From: Apostichopus japonicus
Taxonomy: Eukaryota; Echinodermata; Holothuroidea; Aspidochirotida; Stichopodidae
DNA length: 64,000 bases
Direction: 5' to 3'
Assembly: GCF_037975245.1 (NCBI RefSeq)
Contig: NC_092580.1
Span: 26,749,501 to 26,813,500, forward strand
The translations under genes were made by a program, and so were the position numbers. Below, in pieces: positions 13,801 through 23,207 of this stretch. Below the pieces are notes generated by a model that was given only the letters and a program-made list of their open reading frames with translations, had not been told where the DNA came from and did no database searches. Positions within the stretch are counted from its first letter, which is position 1. Each line of letters starts with the position of its first letter.

Positions 13801-16800
13801 CCCCCCCCCCCCCCAATCCTCACCACAATTAAAAAACTGTGTGCGCCATTTTCAATGACTCGGGTCAATTTACTTGAGCATAATTCAAAAAAGACAAGTA
13901 GGATTTCGTATATGCAATATTTATTTGAAGATATACAGTGAAATACCGTTAGTAAGAAATTGACTTAACGCAGAGTGGCGTTGGGGATGCATGAGAATCG
14001 GGTATTGTTATTTTAAAATATCCAATACTGACTCCTTAAAAAAATAATCTGCTTATCTGTTACAGGTACATTCGTTCCAAGCTTTGCTGCCACGCCGAAC
14101 TTATATCAATTAACTTGGAAGGCCTCTAAATTGGTAAGAATCTCTTTATCTAAAAAATAAAAAATAAAAACTTGGTTTACCGGGAGACAAATCACGCATG
14201 TCAGAGATGAACAAGAGAGACGTCTACTTTTCTAAATAAAATAATCAACTAGGCCTTCCATGGAATGAAATCTTTCAAATTCCGTTTAAGTCTTTAGGGA
14301 AACAAAGATAAAGTATTTCAAGTAGCGCTTGTTTACCGTATTTTGGGAACAAATAATTTATTATTTCAAACGAAAATGACAGATTACCCTTGCTGTAATC
14401 TCTGCGGAGTTAATGATGAAACAATAGAACATCTTTTTTGGGAATGTAATATTAGTGCTAGCTTTATTTTAGACGTTGAGAGAAAAAAAAGCAATAGACA
14501 GTTTGTTTTTTTCCAAGAAAGATGTTTTCTTTGGATATCAACTGTGATCAAAACATTCATTGAACTATCTATTTTTTAATATCAAATATTACATATTTCA
14601 GAAGAACGTTAACAATGGTTCGTTAATTGTAAGTTCAAATTTGAACTACAAGTGGAACCTCAATTACATAAGAACAAGTTAAGTGTGCCTTTACCGTTTC
14701 AGACCTTAAAGGGCCACTTTTAGAACGTACCCATTTTTATTTGAAGAATAGTGGTTGCTGTTATGCCATTACTGTTATGTTTATATGTATAAAGGTTTTA
14801 ATGCAGAATGTTTGCGTTTATGTATTTTAAGAAAAAAATATGTAATAAATGTTGTTGTTGCAAAAGATGAAAAAAAAATGATGGCCAAAAAAAGGCATTC
14901 CCTAAAACATGATTTGCCTTTCAAATGCATTTTAAGCTGAAAGGTACCGGTAGCTTGACGTTCCTAATTCATAAAAATAAATAGTTCAAAACATCGGCAA
15001 AATGGGTGTAAATATTTTAACTCCTTAAGCGATAAAAAGTAGGAAGATAATTTAAACAATTTATTCAAAGAAAAAAAAAAGACACTGAACAGCAAAGGAT
15101 TTATTTGTTAATTTTGTTATGTGCACAGAAATAAAAACATAGAAATCACATCCGGCTTGTCGCTTGCAGCAATTAAAACGCTGGGTTCTGTGCCCTAGCT
15201 TGTGCTCAGTAAAGATTGTAAAGAGATGTAGGATTGTACGAAACTAGGGAACAGGGTTCGATTTTATTTTTTTCAAAAAGTAGGAACAGTTATGAAAGCA
15301 GCTACTAAATAGTAAATACCCAAGATTTTTGAAAATGAAAGATATTTTGACGATAAGGTCAGGATTGCGTCCTCATTAAATAACGCAGGCACCCTTTGCG
15401 CGTGTCATTGTTTCGGGTGTGTCAAGATGGCGCGAGCGACCATCAAAAAGCATACAAAGCGAATAATCTGTTGTCATGAGGTGCGATATGGCTTCTATGA
15501 ATTAATTTATGTGGTAATGGCACAGTTAAATACACAAATGTAACAAACGGAGGCTAACTCCTTTAATACATACATGTAGGTTTCCGATTTTGTTTTTATG
15601 TCTACGTGTGTGGGTACCTGCGATTGTATATTCTGACGGAGGACTTGGGCAAAGGAATTCCAAGTTCTCTGACGTCACTTGACAAGAATCAGCTAGTCCT
15701 CAGAAGAATTCTATTGTTAAGGGGTATTGTTAAGGTTATGGTACGTGGATTTGAAGCATGGAAAAAATAATAGGGTCCTTAGTTTATTATAAATTAAAAA
15801 CACACATGTATGTGCGGATGGGGGAGGGGTAGTGTTTTATCCTCGATATCATCATTTTCTTAATTCTCATAGGTCCCAGATCCCAATCCAGCTGAGTTCG
15901 AACCTGGGCAGGTCTCAACTCTGTATGACAGGTGGCTGCTTCGAAGACCCCTACCAGACGGAAATCCTTCGTAAATATAAATTATTTCTTTGATAACTGA
16001 AAATCGTTTAAAGCTTATGGCAGCTCGCGTTACTGTTATCGTCACGATTTTGCATGTTTAAATTGACCTATGATATTATTTATAGGATTGATCAATATAG
16101 GTATATGAGGTATATCGATCCCGCGATTTTAAGTCATTATCGCACATGAAGGTCCACGAGTTTTTGTAAAAGAACCGTTTTGCATATTGCCTTAAAGGAG
16201 ATCTGTTCCATACGAGTTGAGCAGACATATAGCAGCAAGGCAGGAAAATGACCATCATGTTTAAACATCATGACTATACTAAAATTCATATATCATATTA
16301 TGTTCAATATCAGTATATCAGAATTAATATTCATTTCCTATAGTATTATTACAACTGTATATTATCTCATTGATATTTTAGTGTTGGGGATCTTGGTTCT
16401 GGGAGTGACTTTACCACATTTCTTCAAGCAATTGGGATTAGTGCTTTAGATTTTTCATTCCAGCATGACCGGGTAAGTTTAGGCTCCACTACAGGCAGGT
16501 ATTCATTTTAGCCGATGTTACAAACTTGTGCAATGTTTCAAGATAGGTCGTAGACACTGCATTTAATGACATATGGTATATATAGTACACTATAGCACCC
16601 AGGCCCGTAGCCAGCGTGGGGCCGTGCCCCCCCCCCCCCCCGTGCAAGGGTCCGTGCCCCCAACCCACGTGTAAAAAGATGGTAAGAAAAAAAATTGCAT
16701 GATAATTAAACGAATAAAATTGTTAAAATGTTGTGATTTACATGCAGTGGCGTCGCTAAGGGGGGGCACGTGCCCCCCCTGGAAAACCTAGTGCCCCCGA

Positions 16801-16955
16801 GTGCCCCCCCCCCATCTGAGATTTGGGTTGGTAAAAGAACATATATATATATTTTGTTATATTAAACTCCCATCATCTGAGTTGGTTTTTCATAAGGACA
16901 AAGAAGCACAGTAATTCGTATTTTCTTCAAATGAGCTGCGAAAAAAATGAAAATA

Positions 16956-16998
<43 letters not shown>

Positions 16999-19900
16999 GG
17001 ACCCATATATTAACCCTGTTGTGTAGGGGGTGCAGAGGTCATTTGAGGTCAGATGCTTGTAGGAACAAATGGCGAATGTTCACACCTGCATACTGAGCCA
17101 TACTCGATGTGTGATCAAACTTTGGATTGCATGGTGAGATCCCTGATATATGAGCCAATAACGATGCTGGAACCTGTTACATCTTAATAGATAATGGGAG
17201 AAAACGAGGACAAGAAAGGAGTCGGGGGTCATGCACACATTAATTCAACAAATGTAGGTTCTATTGATAGAGTTAGGCATAATATCGACAGCATGTGGTT
17301 CATATCCTCTGCAAAATTCTGCGCGTTGTTAAAATCATTAACTCAAAAAAAAGCAATTTCTGGAGATATCTTCAGATCGAATTTAGCATCAAATGTGGCA
17401 CCATTTTGCATCTAGCCCATCCTCCGTATGCGAAAATTTTGTCTTAGAGTCCTCCCCTAGGACGGCTATGCGTATCCACCTAAGTGCCCCCCATCAAATG
17501 CTGGTGCCCCCCTGTGCCCCCCCCCCCCGACTGAAAAGTCTGGTGACGCCACTGTTTACATGAATTGCAATTTGTATTTTAGTTTGAAAAATTTAATTTC
17601 GAAGAGTATAGTGTGCAGCCTCCCTTTCCATCCGCCCTGATCCCCACCTGCCCGTTCCTACCCACTATAGTATTTCTATGCTAAAACTTCAAACTCTCAA
17701 GAGAAGTCCTGTATAGGCTACTGTACTTTGCACCAGGTTCTTCATTCTACTGTTATACGTGTAATGTATACAAATAATACGCGCGTTTCTACACCCCTTC
17801 ACACGCGCGTTTCTACACCTCTTCACAATACAATCGAAAAGTTGCACAGTGATCATACACTCTGGACACATTGTTGTAAAGTTGTTTTAGTTGGAGCTTT
17901 GCCTAACTATCTACAATATGGATTGCTTACTTGTCAGGGGAAAGTCTTCAGCCCCTACTTCTTCCTCTGGATGCCCAGCAGATCTGGGCAAAGATTTGCA
18001 GAGACCAATTTTAGCGTCATATCCGCCTACAAAATTTGGGGCAAGGCACAGATCATTCAATAAGGGGTGGTACGATCCACGATCAATACCCATGGATAGA
18101 GTATTCAATCTCAACGGACCGGGTTTTTTGTCATGCCTGTAGAAACTTTGCACCAATTAGATCATTAAAAGACAGAACAATCACCATACAAGGATATAAT
18201 CAGTGGAAATCTGCAATGGAGAAGGGGGAGGGTTTCGTTAAGCGCAATGGGTCAGAGACTCACGTTCAGGCTATGAACTTGTGGAGAGAAAGAGATATCC
18301 GAAGTCATCAGGGAAGTGGGGTTAATCCGTAACTTTGTGAAGGACAACTGGAGAAAAATAGGTACTATCTTTGCAGTATCTTTGATGTAATTAAATTTCT
18401 TGCCATGAATGAAATGGCATTTCGGGGAAATAACGAAACTGTGGGGGAATTGCGAAAGCCGGACGATTTCTTACTCGAGGAAAGTTTAAGCAACTTTTGT
18501 TGTTCACAGCAGAAAAGGATCAAAAGCTTAAAGCGGCAATGATGACAATTCCAGAAAATGCTAAATATACTTCCCCGGATATCCCCGGATTTCCAGGGGC
18601 GAAGTCCTCAAATTTTTCGACTTTTCGACTTTCCGAATGTTCTTGGATTTTTTTTTCCAGAGGGGGCAAGACATCCAGATTTTCCGATTTTCTTCGAATT
18701 TCCAAGAAAAATGGGCCAAATTTGGTTAATTTTACCACCCATATTCCGATTTAAAAAAATAAACCGCCAGGGGGATTTCCCCCTGCCCCTTTCCTACGCC
18801 ACTGCTTATATCATAATTTATATCGAAAAAAACTAAGTATGCATCGGACCTCTTAAAATTGTGTATTACTCTTATTTAAATATAAAATCGTAGGTCCTAC
18901 AGAAGTGTTTCATGAGGCACTCATTATAGAAGGTCCGTAGGGTCAAGCAAAAAAACAAAACAAAAATAGTGATTTGCTTTTGTATTTAATGCTGAATCCG
19001 ACTGTCAGTTGCTTAAGAATTAAGGAACATTCATCCTACATTGATGGAGATCAATTCTAGATTCAAAGAGAGTTCTACGAGGCTTTTATTGTCCCTTAAA
19101 GCCCTTATGCCAAAATCTTCCCTTTTTTGGATTTCCCATCTTTGCAACCTCTTGTGAAAGTGATGCCAGGCTGCCCTGACGAAAATCAGCTGCAAGATGA
19201 ATTGCAAGTTGCGAAGCCCTACATTCTTGGTAGGTACATGGAAGTGAAGACACCTTTGAATTCTGTGAAGGTTACAGCAGCACTGAAAATATTACGTCCC
19301 GTAAAAGATGCTTTCCCTCTTGTGTACAAGGTCTACTGATGTGGGCAAACGATTGGGGCTTTATCTGCTATGTGCGAGAACAGCTTCTCGTGCCTAACGC
19401 GTTTGCTGTCTTCGAGCCGTCGCTCAATGCTCCACCAACGCCTGAAAAACCTAATTCTTCTCTCATTTGAGAAGGACATTACCAACAACCTTAGGCCAGA
19501 ACAGTTCTTGGAGAAATCTAAACTGAGGCAAGACGGTTGGCAGTGTGAATCTGATAACTGAGACCAATAGTTTGAGTGTTTTTCATTTTATAGAGACTGT
19601 AATACAGGGAGGGTTCTTCATCCAAGATCCCATCGTGTCTGATAGTTTGATAACATTAAGTCATTTTACACCCAAGTACTTGTTTAACTGAATCATGCAT
19701 ATTCTGAATGCATCTCATATGCATGCATTGCATGTCTTTTTTTTTTACTATACGCATTTTTTTTTTCCGGGATAAAAATTTACTTTAGGAAGTGTCAACG
19801 ATTAATTTTTGGCCAGGCTTGTGACAGTACAATAAAAAGTACAGAAGTACAATATTCCCAACCATTTTTCCATACAATGATGTTTGGTGATATAAATACA

Positions 19901-21695
19901 AGAGCAGTCGTTTCATGTGTATCTGTAACTGCATGATATTATATGCGACTCGTTCTCGAACACAATAATGCGTTATATTTATTTTCTCATAAAATAATTC
20001 GTGGCCCCCCTTGATACTATGGTGCCCCTCCGTGTAAAAAATCCTGGCTACGGGCCTGATAGCACCATTTAAAAGTTGTAATGTAAGATTGAAATGATTG
20101 AGTTATACCTTCTTCTCAGTTTCTCGTGGAAATGTTATTTGTTTCAGAGTATGAATTTGACAAAGAAGATACACTTTGCATGAAAGTTCAATTATAACAC
20201 GTTAGATCCGACGACAAAGTGAAAGGCTGTGATCGATTCATTGGAAAGAAAGCCTGAGATATGCAAATAATTTTCAAATATTAAATTTCATGAATTGAAT
20301 AGTGGTTTCCACGGTCTCATACGTCATAGCCAGTGTGGTACATAATATATGGATAATCTTTGATTAATAATTCCGTCCATTGACATGTGTATTGTTGATA
20401 TCATTTAATTATTACCCGCCTGAAATTATCTAGCATTTAAGTTCATCTGCTATTCAAGAGATTTTCTCTCCAATAAATCAATCGCAGAAAAGAATGCACG
20501 CTGCCAATTTTCAAAAATCATCTCTTTAGATTTCTTTGGGTTCAGAAATTAAGTTCTTTTTATATAAGAATGGAGGAATGCATGAGATACCCCAGATTCA
20601 TAATTACTTTGATCCACATTATGTGAGGATTTAGATATTTTAACAGAGATTGCTGTTTAGTCTGCATATTTGATGACAGAACAATTAGATTGCGATCTTA
20701 TTTCGTCAGTGTAAATTGTAAATAACAGTGCTGATAATGGACCTCCCTGGGGAACCCAAACGCTGAAATCAGATTTGTTGTATAAACCCTCTTTCAATTT
20801 AATTTGCCTTGACCACCCTTTCATGAAATCAGCCAGCCAGTGCATAATCCAGGGGTCTTCAACAAAGGTATTTAAATCAAGTTCCATGTCCTGCTGTTTT
20901 ACTTTCATTTATTTTCCTGCAGGCTACCATAAGAATATCACCCTATCCCATGTACCATTCTGTCTATGAAACATACGAGTTGGTTAAACAATTTTACGAT
21001 CCTGACTTCTACTTCCACCAAGCATCGAGCCGAGTACTTGCTGAGATTTTACGAGACCTAGCTGAATCTAAAGTTCTCCCTCTCAGCTGCGTGGATTATG
21101 CAAATAAGATAAAAGGATTCTACCAAGAGCTACGAGATGGGGAAACTGGTCAGAAGATGATCAATGAAGGTGGTCTAAGTTTTGGTGAGGATGAAATGAA
21201 ATTATCTTTACAGGGGGACTAAATTGGGGCGGGGGCATGTGATCTTTTAGGAGGCAGGGAGTGCAAGGGTTCACTACTTGCCATTATTGTCGAAAATTAA
21301 CTATTTCAGACGGTAGGGACGTTATTGGTCTGTATAGTCTTTTCCATTCCTCCAGTTATCTAGAAACGGGTGAAAAGCAAGGTATTTAATATGAAATAAA
21401 AGTCCTACATTTAATCTGCCTACTTTTGTTCTTGGTCGTAAAATTGTTCGATTTTGGATACTCAATTTTAAGTTTACATAATTCTTATTATACTTTCAGC
21501 GTTATATTCCCCTATGGCAGCGTCTCTGTTTCAGACAACCATGTCAGTGCACAATCTTGTGATTATAGCTTCCTATAGCGACTTAATTTATAATCTTAAG
21601 AATTCAGCATTTGAATTCAAACGTTTGTTTGTGGCCAGGATGACCGCCAGAACAATATATATATATATAGTAAATCAATAAAGAATTAAACACCA

Positions 21696-21758
<63 letters not shown>

Positions 21759-23207
21759 TATATATATGAATATATATATATATATATTCTGTTTATTTAA
21801 GTTTCAATTTTATTATTTCTTGTCTCTTACTTACACGTTTTTACTTTCAGAGTTCATGGATGCGTCGGTTGAAAATCTGACAGTAGCTGCAGACAAATTT
21901 GAAAATTACCTGGAGAATGAGTTGGATACATCAGAGTAAGTTTACAATGTTATTGTTTCATGTAATTCATTATTTCCTCTTTCTTCGTAATTTCAAAATT
22001 TATTATCAAATGCCAAAAAATATCAAAAGACCAAAATCGAAACTATTCAGTTTTTTTTTATCTATTCGTTACATTTTTAAATTGTAATTTAACTCGCAAA
22101 GGTTTTTAGGTGTATTTGTATGTGCTTTAAAGATGTACTCCAATGCTTGTTCTGTTTTATACTTCCTAATAAATACAGCCTTTACGCAGTCCGTGCGGTT
22201 AACGATCAACTGATGAACTTTGAACGCTCTTTTATAGATGCCCTCGGCCTCCCAGGCAGGCCAAATACAAGGTAACCCAGGAACCTCAAGGTTATATACT
22301 TAAATTAATGCACTGCGTGCGTCTCTACCCTCAGAGAGGCCGAACAACGTACAAGTGTTAGTGACGCCCTCGATCTCCCGGTCAAACCAAACACAGAATA
22401 ATCCTGACAGGGATTGCGTTCATGCATTGTCGGCGCCCTTAGCTTTTTCTACAAATTTCTCTCGCTCTAACCCCCCCCCCCCCACACCCTCCACCCCACA
22501 TGCCCTCTATATAATGTCTATTCGTATGGACCCTTTTTATATATTAACTATAATTAATGTACCTGGCCAACACAAATGTATGCATAGTCATCCATTCCGA
22601 CAAGAAACGAAGAATGGCAAAAAGCTTTAAAAGAAGAATTGTATTCTTGTTACGCCATAGTCAAAGAAAGCAGAAACATATTAGGATTATAAGAATTCTA
22701 TATGCAGCTATGTTAGATATTCACCTCTAGCATCTATATGAAATCTTTCGAATTATCCTTCAAGGTTAAATGTATGATGATGTCAGCTAATGTAGGCCCG
22801 TTGGTAATGTTTCTGAGCTCGGCAGAATGATACTTCTGTCAATGTTTCTTTTTCTCTTTAGTAGGCTATAAGTAGTATAGCTGCTTCGTTAGCTTGTGTG
22901 TATGTTAGTAATCCAAAGGATAAGATTCTTCCAAGGGGTGGGGGTGGGGGAGGGGTGATTTCAAGTTGCTTTCATGGGTTGATATTAATTTCTTCTATTT
23001 TTCTTCTCATGTTCATTAAACAGACACGTGGTGTTTGCTCCCAGCAGCCGGGATTTCTACAGTAGCGATAAATTTGCCGGTATTATCGATACGATGTTCG
23101 ATATCGATAACAATCCTGATCCTGATAAATGGAAAGATGTCGAACAACAACTATCTGCCGTCACATACGCATTGAACTCCGCTGCCTATTCACTTGAAAT
23201 AATATAG
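3625..23207 (+). CDS. Copy A: GCPII/NAALADase-family membrane peptidase (M28B), 18 exons, 750 aa
   Basis: Complete gene rebuilt from 18 exons: 3625-3830, 4314-4476, 5077-5226, 5730-5855, 6073-6253, 7913-8006, 11670-11768, 12047-12132, 12427-12546, 12680-12762, 13401-13464, 14066-14133, 15873-15970, 16382-16472, 20923-21184, 21851-21935, 22179-22271, 23024-23207. All joins use GT/AG and keep frame; the total is 2,253 nt. Predicted type II membrane zinc peptidase with its catalytic ectodomain outside the cell. Order: signal anchor (about 9-28), PA domain (about 110-340), M28 core (about 345-590), dimerisation domain to the end. Zinc ligands His377, Asp387, Glu425, Asp453 and His555 and catalytic Glu424 are present. 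Positions matching human GCPII Arg463, Arg534 and Arg536 are Ser463, Asp536 and Ser538, and Lys699 is Phe701, so specificity should differ from GCPII and may resemble NAALADL1. The length equals human GCPII (750 aa). A second ATG at 3631 would give 748 aa. Family assignment is firm; substrate is inferred. Confidence 0.94.
3869..3896. repeat. Perfect 10-bp inverted repeat with 8-nt loop
   Basis: CATGGAGCTA and TAGCTCCATG flank TTCGGTTA, 38 bp inside intron 1 of copy A. It could fold as an RNA hairpin; function is unknown. Confidence 0.6.
4314..4476 (+). CDS. Copy A exon 2
   Basis: Acceptor TAG at 4311-4313 and donor GTAGGT at 4477. It encodes the [17 protein letters not shown] region and the [10 protein letters not shown] motif that matches the conserved DVLLSYP segment ahead of the PA domain in GCPII. 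163 nt, as in copy B. Confidence 0.92.
4749..4840. repeat. (TA)n and (TG)n microsatellite
   Basis: About 36 TA units followed by about ten TG units in intron 2 of copy A. Apparent Tyr-Ile-repeat reading frames on both strands are artefacts of this run. Confidence 0.95.
5077..5226 (+). CDS. Copy A exon 3
   Basis: 50 codons in phase 0 ending in [13 protein letters not shown], which matches the family motif PPFSAFSPQG at the entry to the PA domain. Donor GTAAGG. One codon longer than copy B exon 3. Confidence 0.92.
5227..5729. other. Copy A intron 3
   Basis: No mobile element or RNA gene recognised in this 503-bp intron. Confidence 0.5.
5730..5855 (+). CDS. Copy A exon 4 (PA domain)
   Basis: 42 codons. 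Contains [15 protein letters not shown], then [15 protein letters not shown], which is highly conserved in GCPII and includes the Arg equivalent to human Arg210. Donor GTAAAA. Confidence 0.93.
6073..6253 (+). CDS. Copy A exon 5 (PA domain)
   Basis: 181 nt. Encodes [20 protein letters not shown], a YPDGLYLPP stretch and [10 protein letters not shown], all family hallmarks. The position of human Asn257 after QRG is Ser here. Donor GTATGT, phase 1. Confidence 0.94.
6804..7195 (-). mobile_element. LINE reverse-transcriptase C-terminal fragment
   Basis: Minus-strand translation gives [39 protein letters not shown], then after a small frameshift [20 protein letters not shown] and [20 protein letters not shown]. 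This Arg-rich [11 protein letters not shown] tail is typical of endonuclease-reverse transcriptases spread in marine invertebrate genomes. Only the C-terminus remains, in intron 5 of copy A. Confidence 0.8.
7377..7798. mobile_element. Probable degraded hAT-like MITE
   Basis: Ends CAGGGGTGTTGG and CCGACGCCCCTG form a 10/12 inverted repeat. The interior (GGAAGTGCCATTTCC, TCTGGGAGGCATTTT, ATGGTGGCGC) matches the interior of the MITE at 39023-39312. No convincing target duplication, and a C tract lies inside. Confidence 0.55.
7913..8006 (+). CDS. Copy A exon 6
   Basis: 94 nt. Encodes [19 protein letters not shown], matching the GLPSIPVHPI segment of GCPII. Acceptor TTAG at 7909-7912 and donor GTAAGA at 8007. 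Confidence 0.92.
8400..10330 (-). mobile_element. Broken LINE (ORF1, PHD-like finger, endonuclease), antisense in intron 6
   Basis: Read on the minus strand. From about 10240 to 9790 an ORF1-like protein: [36 protein letters not shown] and, after a frameshift, [21 protein letters not shown] second frame opens at ATG 9602 with [20 protein letters not shown] and CNRCC spacing like a PHD/C4HC3 finger, but an internal stop follows. Then an endonuclease: [43 protein letters not shown] and [14 protein letters not shown], the EEP nuclease order. A further piece near 8400-8610 ([19 protein letters not shown]) matches the linker before the reverse transcriptase, which is missing. Stops and frameshifts show it is dead. 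Confidence 0.85.
10800..11500. mobile_element. Possible fold-back/MITE element with internal inverted repeats
   Basis: CGTTGCACATATTTAGTACC at about 10852 recurs as its reverse complement at about 11443-11466. Flanking blocks (GGGCAGGCT outside, AAGTGTTATT inside) are also inverted. The interior holds only short open frames. Ends and target duplication are not resolved. Confidence 0.5.
11670..11768 (+). CDS. Copy A exon 7
   Basis: 99 nt. Encodes a Trp-containing linker and [14 protein letters not shown], equivalent to the YNVGPGF motif. Donor GTAAGC. Confidence 0.9.
12047..12132 (+). CDS. Copy A exon 8
   Basis: 86 nt. Encodes LVRMRIYTH then [13 protein letters not shown], matching the NVIGTLRGAVEPD strand that opens the M28 peptidase core. 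Donor GTAAGA. Confidence 0.92.
12427..12546 (+). CDS. Copy A exon 9: zinc ligands His377 and Asp387
   Basis: Encodes [20 protein letters not shown] and then [14 protein letters not shown]. The His in GNHRD and the Asp in AIDPSSG are the first two metal ligands. The first 86 nt differ from copy B exon 9 at one position only, while the last 32 nt differ at about ten. Donor GTTTGT is less usual. Confidence 0.95.
12680..12762 (+). CDS. Copy A exon 10: catalytic Glu424, zinc ligand Glu425
   Basis: 83 nt. [20 protein letters not shown] matches the [20 protein letters not shown] signature. The first Glu of AEE is the general base and the second binds zinc. Donor GTGAGT. Confidence 0.95.
12763..13400. 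other. Copy A intron 10
   Basis: AT-rich, no recognised element. Confidence 0.45.
13401..13464 (+). CDS. Copy A exon 11: zinc ligand Asp453
   Basis: 64 nt. [13 protein letters not shown] matches GVAYINADSSIEG; the Asp of NVD is the third-site metal ligand. The human Arg463 position falls just after, in exon 12, and is Ser. Confidence 0.92.
14066..14133 (+). CDS. Copy A exon 12
   Basis: 68 nt, encoding [20 protein letters not shown]. It aligns without gaps to the GNYTLRVDCTPLMYSLV segment of GCPII; Ser463 replaces the substrate-binding Arg. Confidence 0.88.
14230..14580 (+). mobile_element. LINE C-terminal zinc-knuckle remnant
   Basis: Plus-strand reading gives [12 protein letters not shown] then [19 protein letters not shown]. 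The CxxC...HLFxxC pattern is the RVT zinc-binding domain (zf-RVT) found after LINE reverse transcriptases. The upstream part is frameshifted. It sits in intron 12 of copy A. Confidence 0.7.
14581..15872. other. Remainder of copy A intron 12
   Basis: AT-rich with A-runs; no gene or element recognised apart from the LINE remnant just upstream. Confidence 0.4.
15873..15970 (+). CDS. Copy A exon 13
   Basis: 98 nt. [20 protein letters not shown] then WLLR, matching the SLYESW region. The most divergent exon between the paralogues at its 3' end. Donor GTAAAT. Confidence 0.87.
16382..16472 (+). CDS. Copy A exon 14 (substrate-pocket region)
   Basis: 91 nt. [20 protein letters not shown] and then DFSFQHDR. 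Aligns to [22 protein letters not shown]: the Asn is Ser521 and the two specificity arginines are Asp536 and Ser538. The GSDF and IGIS forms look closer to NAALADL1 than to GCPII. Confidence 0.92.
16592..16599. repeat. Target-site duplication, left (ATAGCACC)
   Basis: Eight bases directly before the hAT terminus, identical to 20059-20066. Confidence 0.92.
16745..17554. mobile_element. Nested non-autonomous hAT element (810 bp)
   Basis: Begins CAGTGGCGTCGC and ends GGTGACGCCACTG, inverted with one mismatch. It is flanked by perfect 8-bp duplications TTTACATG (16737-16744, 17555-17562). C-rich ends (GTGCCCCCC on both sides) and a (TA)n run lie inside; no transposase is seen. It must have inserted after the outer hAT. 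Confidence 0.9.
17905..18332 (+). pseudogene. hAT transposase N-terminal zinc-finger fragment
   Basis: [20 protein letters not shown] in one frame and [19 protein letters not shown] in the next show a frameshift near 18090. Cys-x2-Cys and downstream His ([12 protein letters not shown]) fit a TTF-type finger of ZMYM/hAT proteins. Confidence 0.85.
18585..18804. mobile_element. Possible truncated hAT-type MITE inside the larger hAT
   Basis: The segment ends CCTACGCCACTG, the common CAGTGGCGTAGG terminus in reverse, with C-rich sequence before it. No left terminus was found. Confidence 0.35.
19120..19561 (+). pseudogene. hAT transposase C-terminal fragment
   Basis: [20 protein letters not shown] and [20 protein letters not shown], then [18 protein letters not shown]. 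This is the dimerisation region ending a hAT transposase. A stop at 19337-19339 interrupts it. Confidence 0.8.
20059..20066. repeat. Target-site duplication, right (ATAGCACC)
   Basis: Eight bases directly after the hAT terminus, identical to 16592-16599. Confidence 0.92.
20480..20908 (-). mobile_element. LINE reverse-transcriptase fragment
   Basis: Minus strand: [40 protein letters not shown], then IKYAD followed by a stop where the second Asp of YADD should be. Further on, KKSKEMIFE matches the KTKEM motif. The catalytic centre is therefore broken. It ends 14 bp before copy A exon 15. Confidence 0.85.
20923..21184 (+). CDS. Copy A exon 15: zinc ligand His555
   Basis: 262 nt, the longest exon. 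[20 protein letters not shown] carries the final metal-binding His and the adjacent Tyr; the rest begins the helical dimerisation domain. The acceptor lies 14 bp after a LINE reverse-transcriptase fragment. Donor GTGAGG. Confidence 0.95.
21185..21850. other. Copy A intron 15 with (TA)n at about 21700-21785
   Basis: Contains an interrupted (TA)n array of about 85 bp ending 65 bp before exon 16. Nothing else recognised. Confidence 0.6.
21851..21935 (+). CDS. Copy A exon 16
   Basis: 85 nt, amphipathic helix segment [20 protein letters not shown] of the dimerisation domain. Acceptor TTTCAG, donor GTAAGT. Confidence 0.9.
22179..22271 (+). CDS. Copy A exon 17
   Basis: 93 nt. [20 protein letters not shown] then GLPGRP, matching the [20 protein letters not shown] motif. 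Donor GTAACC. Confidence 0.93.
22272..23023. other. Copy A intron 17
   Basis: C-tract near 22470 and a GGGTGGGGGTGGGGGAGGGG tract near 22937, which could form a G-quadruplex. No gene. Confidence 0.5.
23024..23207 (+). CDS. Copy A exon 18: C-terminus and stop
   Basis: [20 protein letters not shown] and FDIDNN match the HVIYAPSSHNKYAGESFPG segment. The Tyr of the S1' pocket is kept, and the neighbouring Lys is Phe. Ends at TAG 23205-23207. It includes a 57-nt run identical to copy B exon 18. Confidence 0.94.

Larger units (their letters stand above)
16600..20058 (+). mobile_element. Complete hAT transposon with broken transposase, in copy A intron 14
   Basis: Starts CAGGCCCGTAGCCAG and ends with its exact 15-bp reverse complement CTGGCTACGGGCCTG. 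Both sides carry the 8-bp duplication ATAGCACC (16592-16599 and 20059-20066), the hallmark of hAT insertion. Inside, on the + strand, 17905-18330 encodes a TTF/BED-type zinc-finger region ([19 protein letters not shown], then frameshifted [19 protein letters not shown] and [14 protein letters not shown]). 19127-19561 encodes a hAT C-terminal dimerisation-like segment ([20 protein letters not shown] then [13 protein letters not shown]). The catalytic middle is missing and there are frameshifts, so it cannot mobilise itself. It contains another hAT element. Confidence 0.92.
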
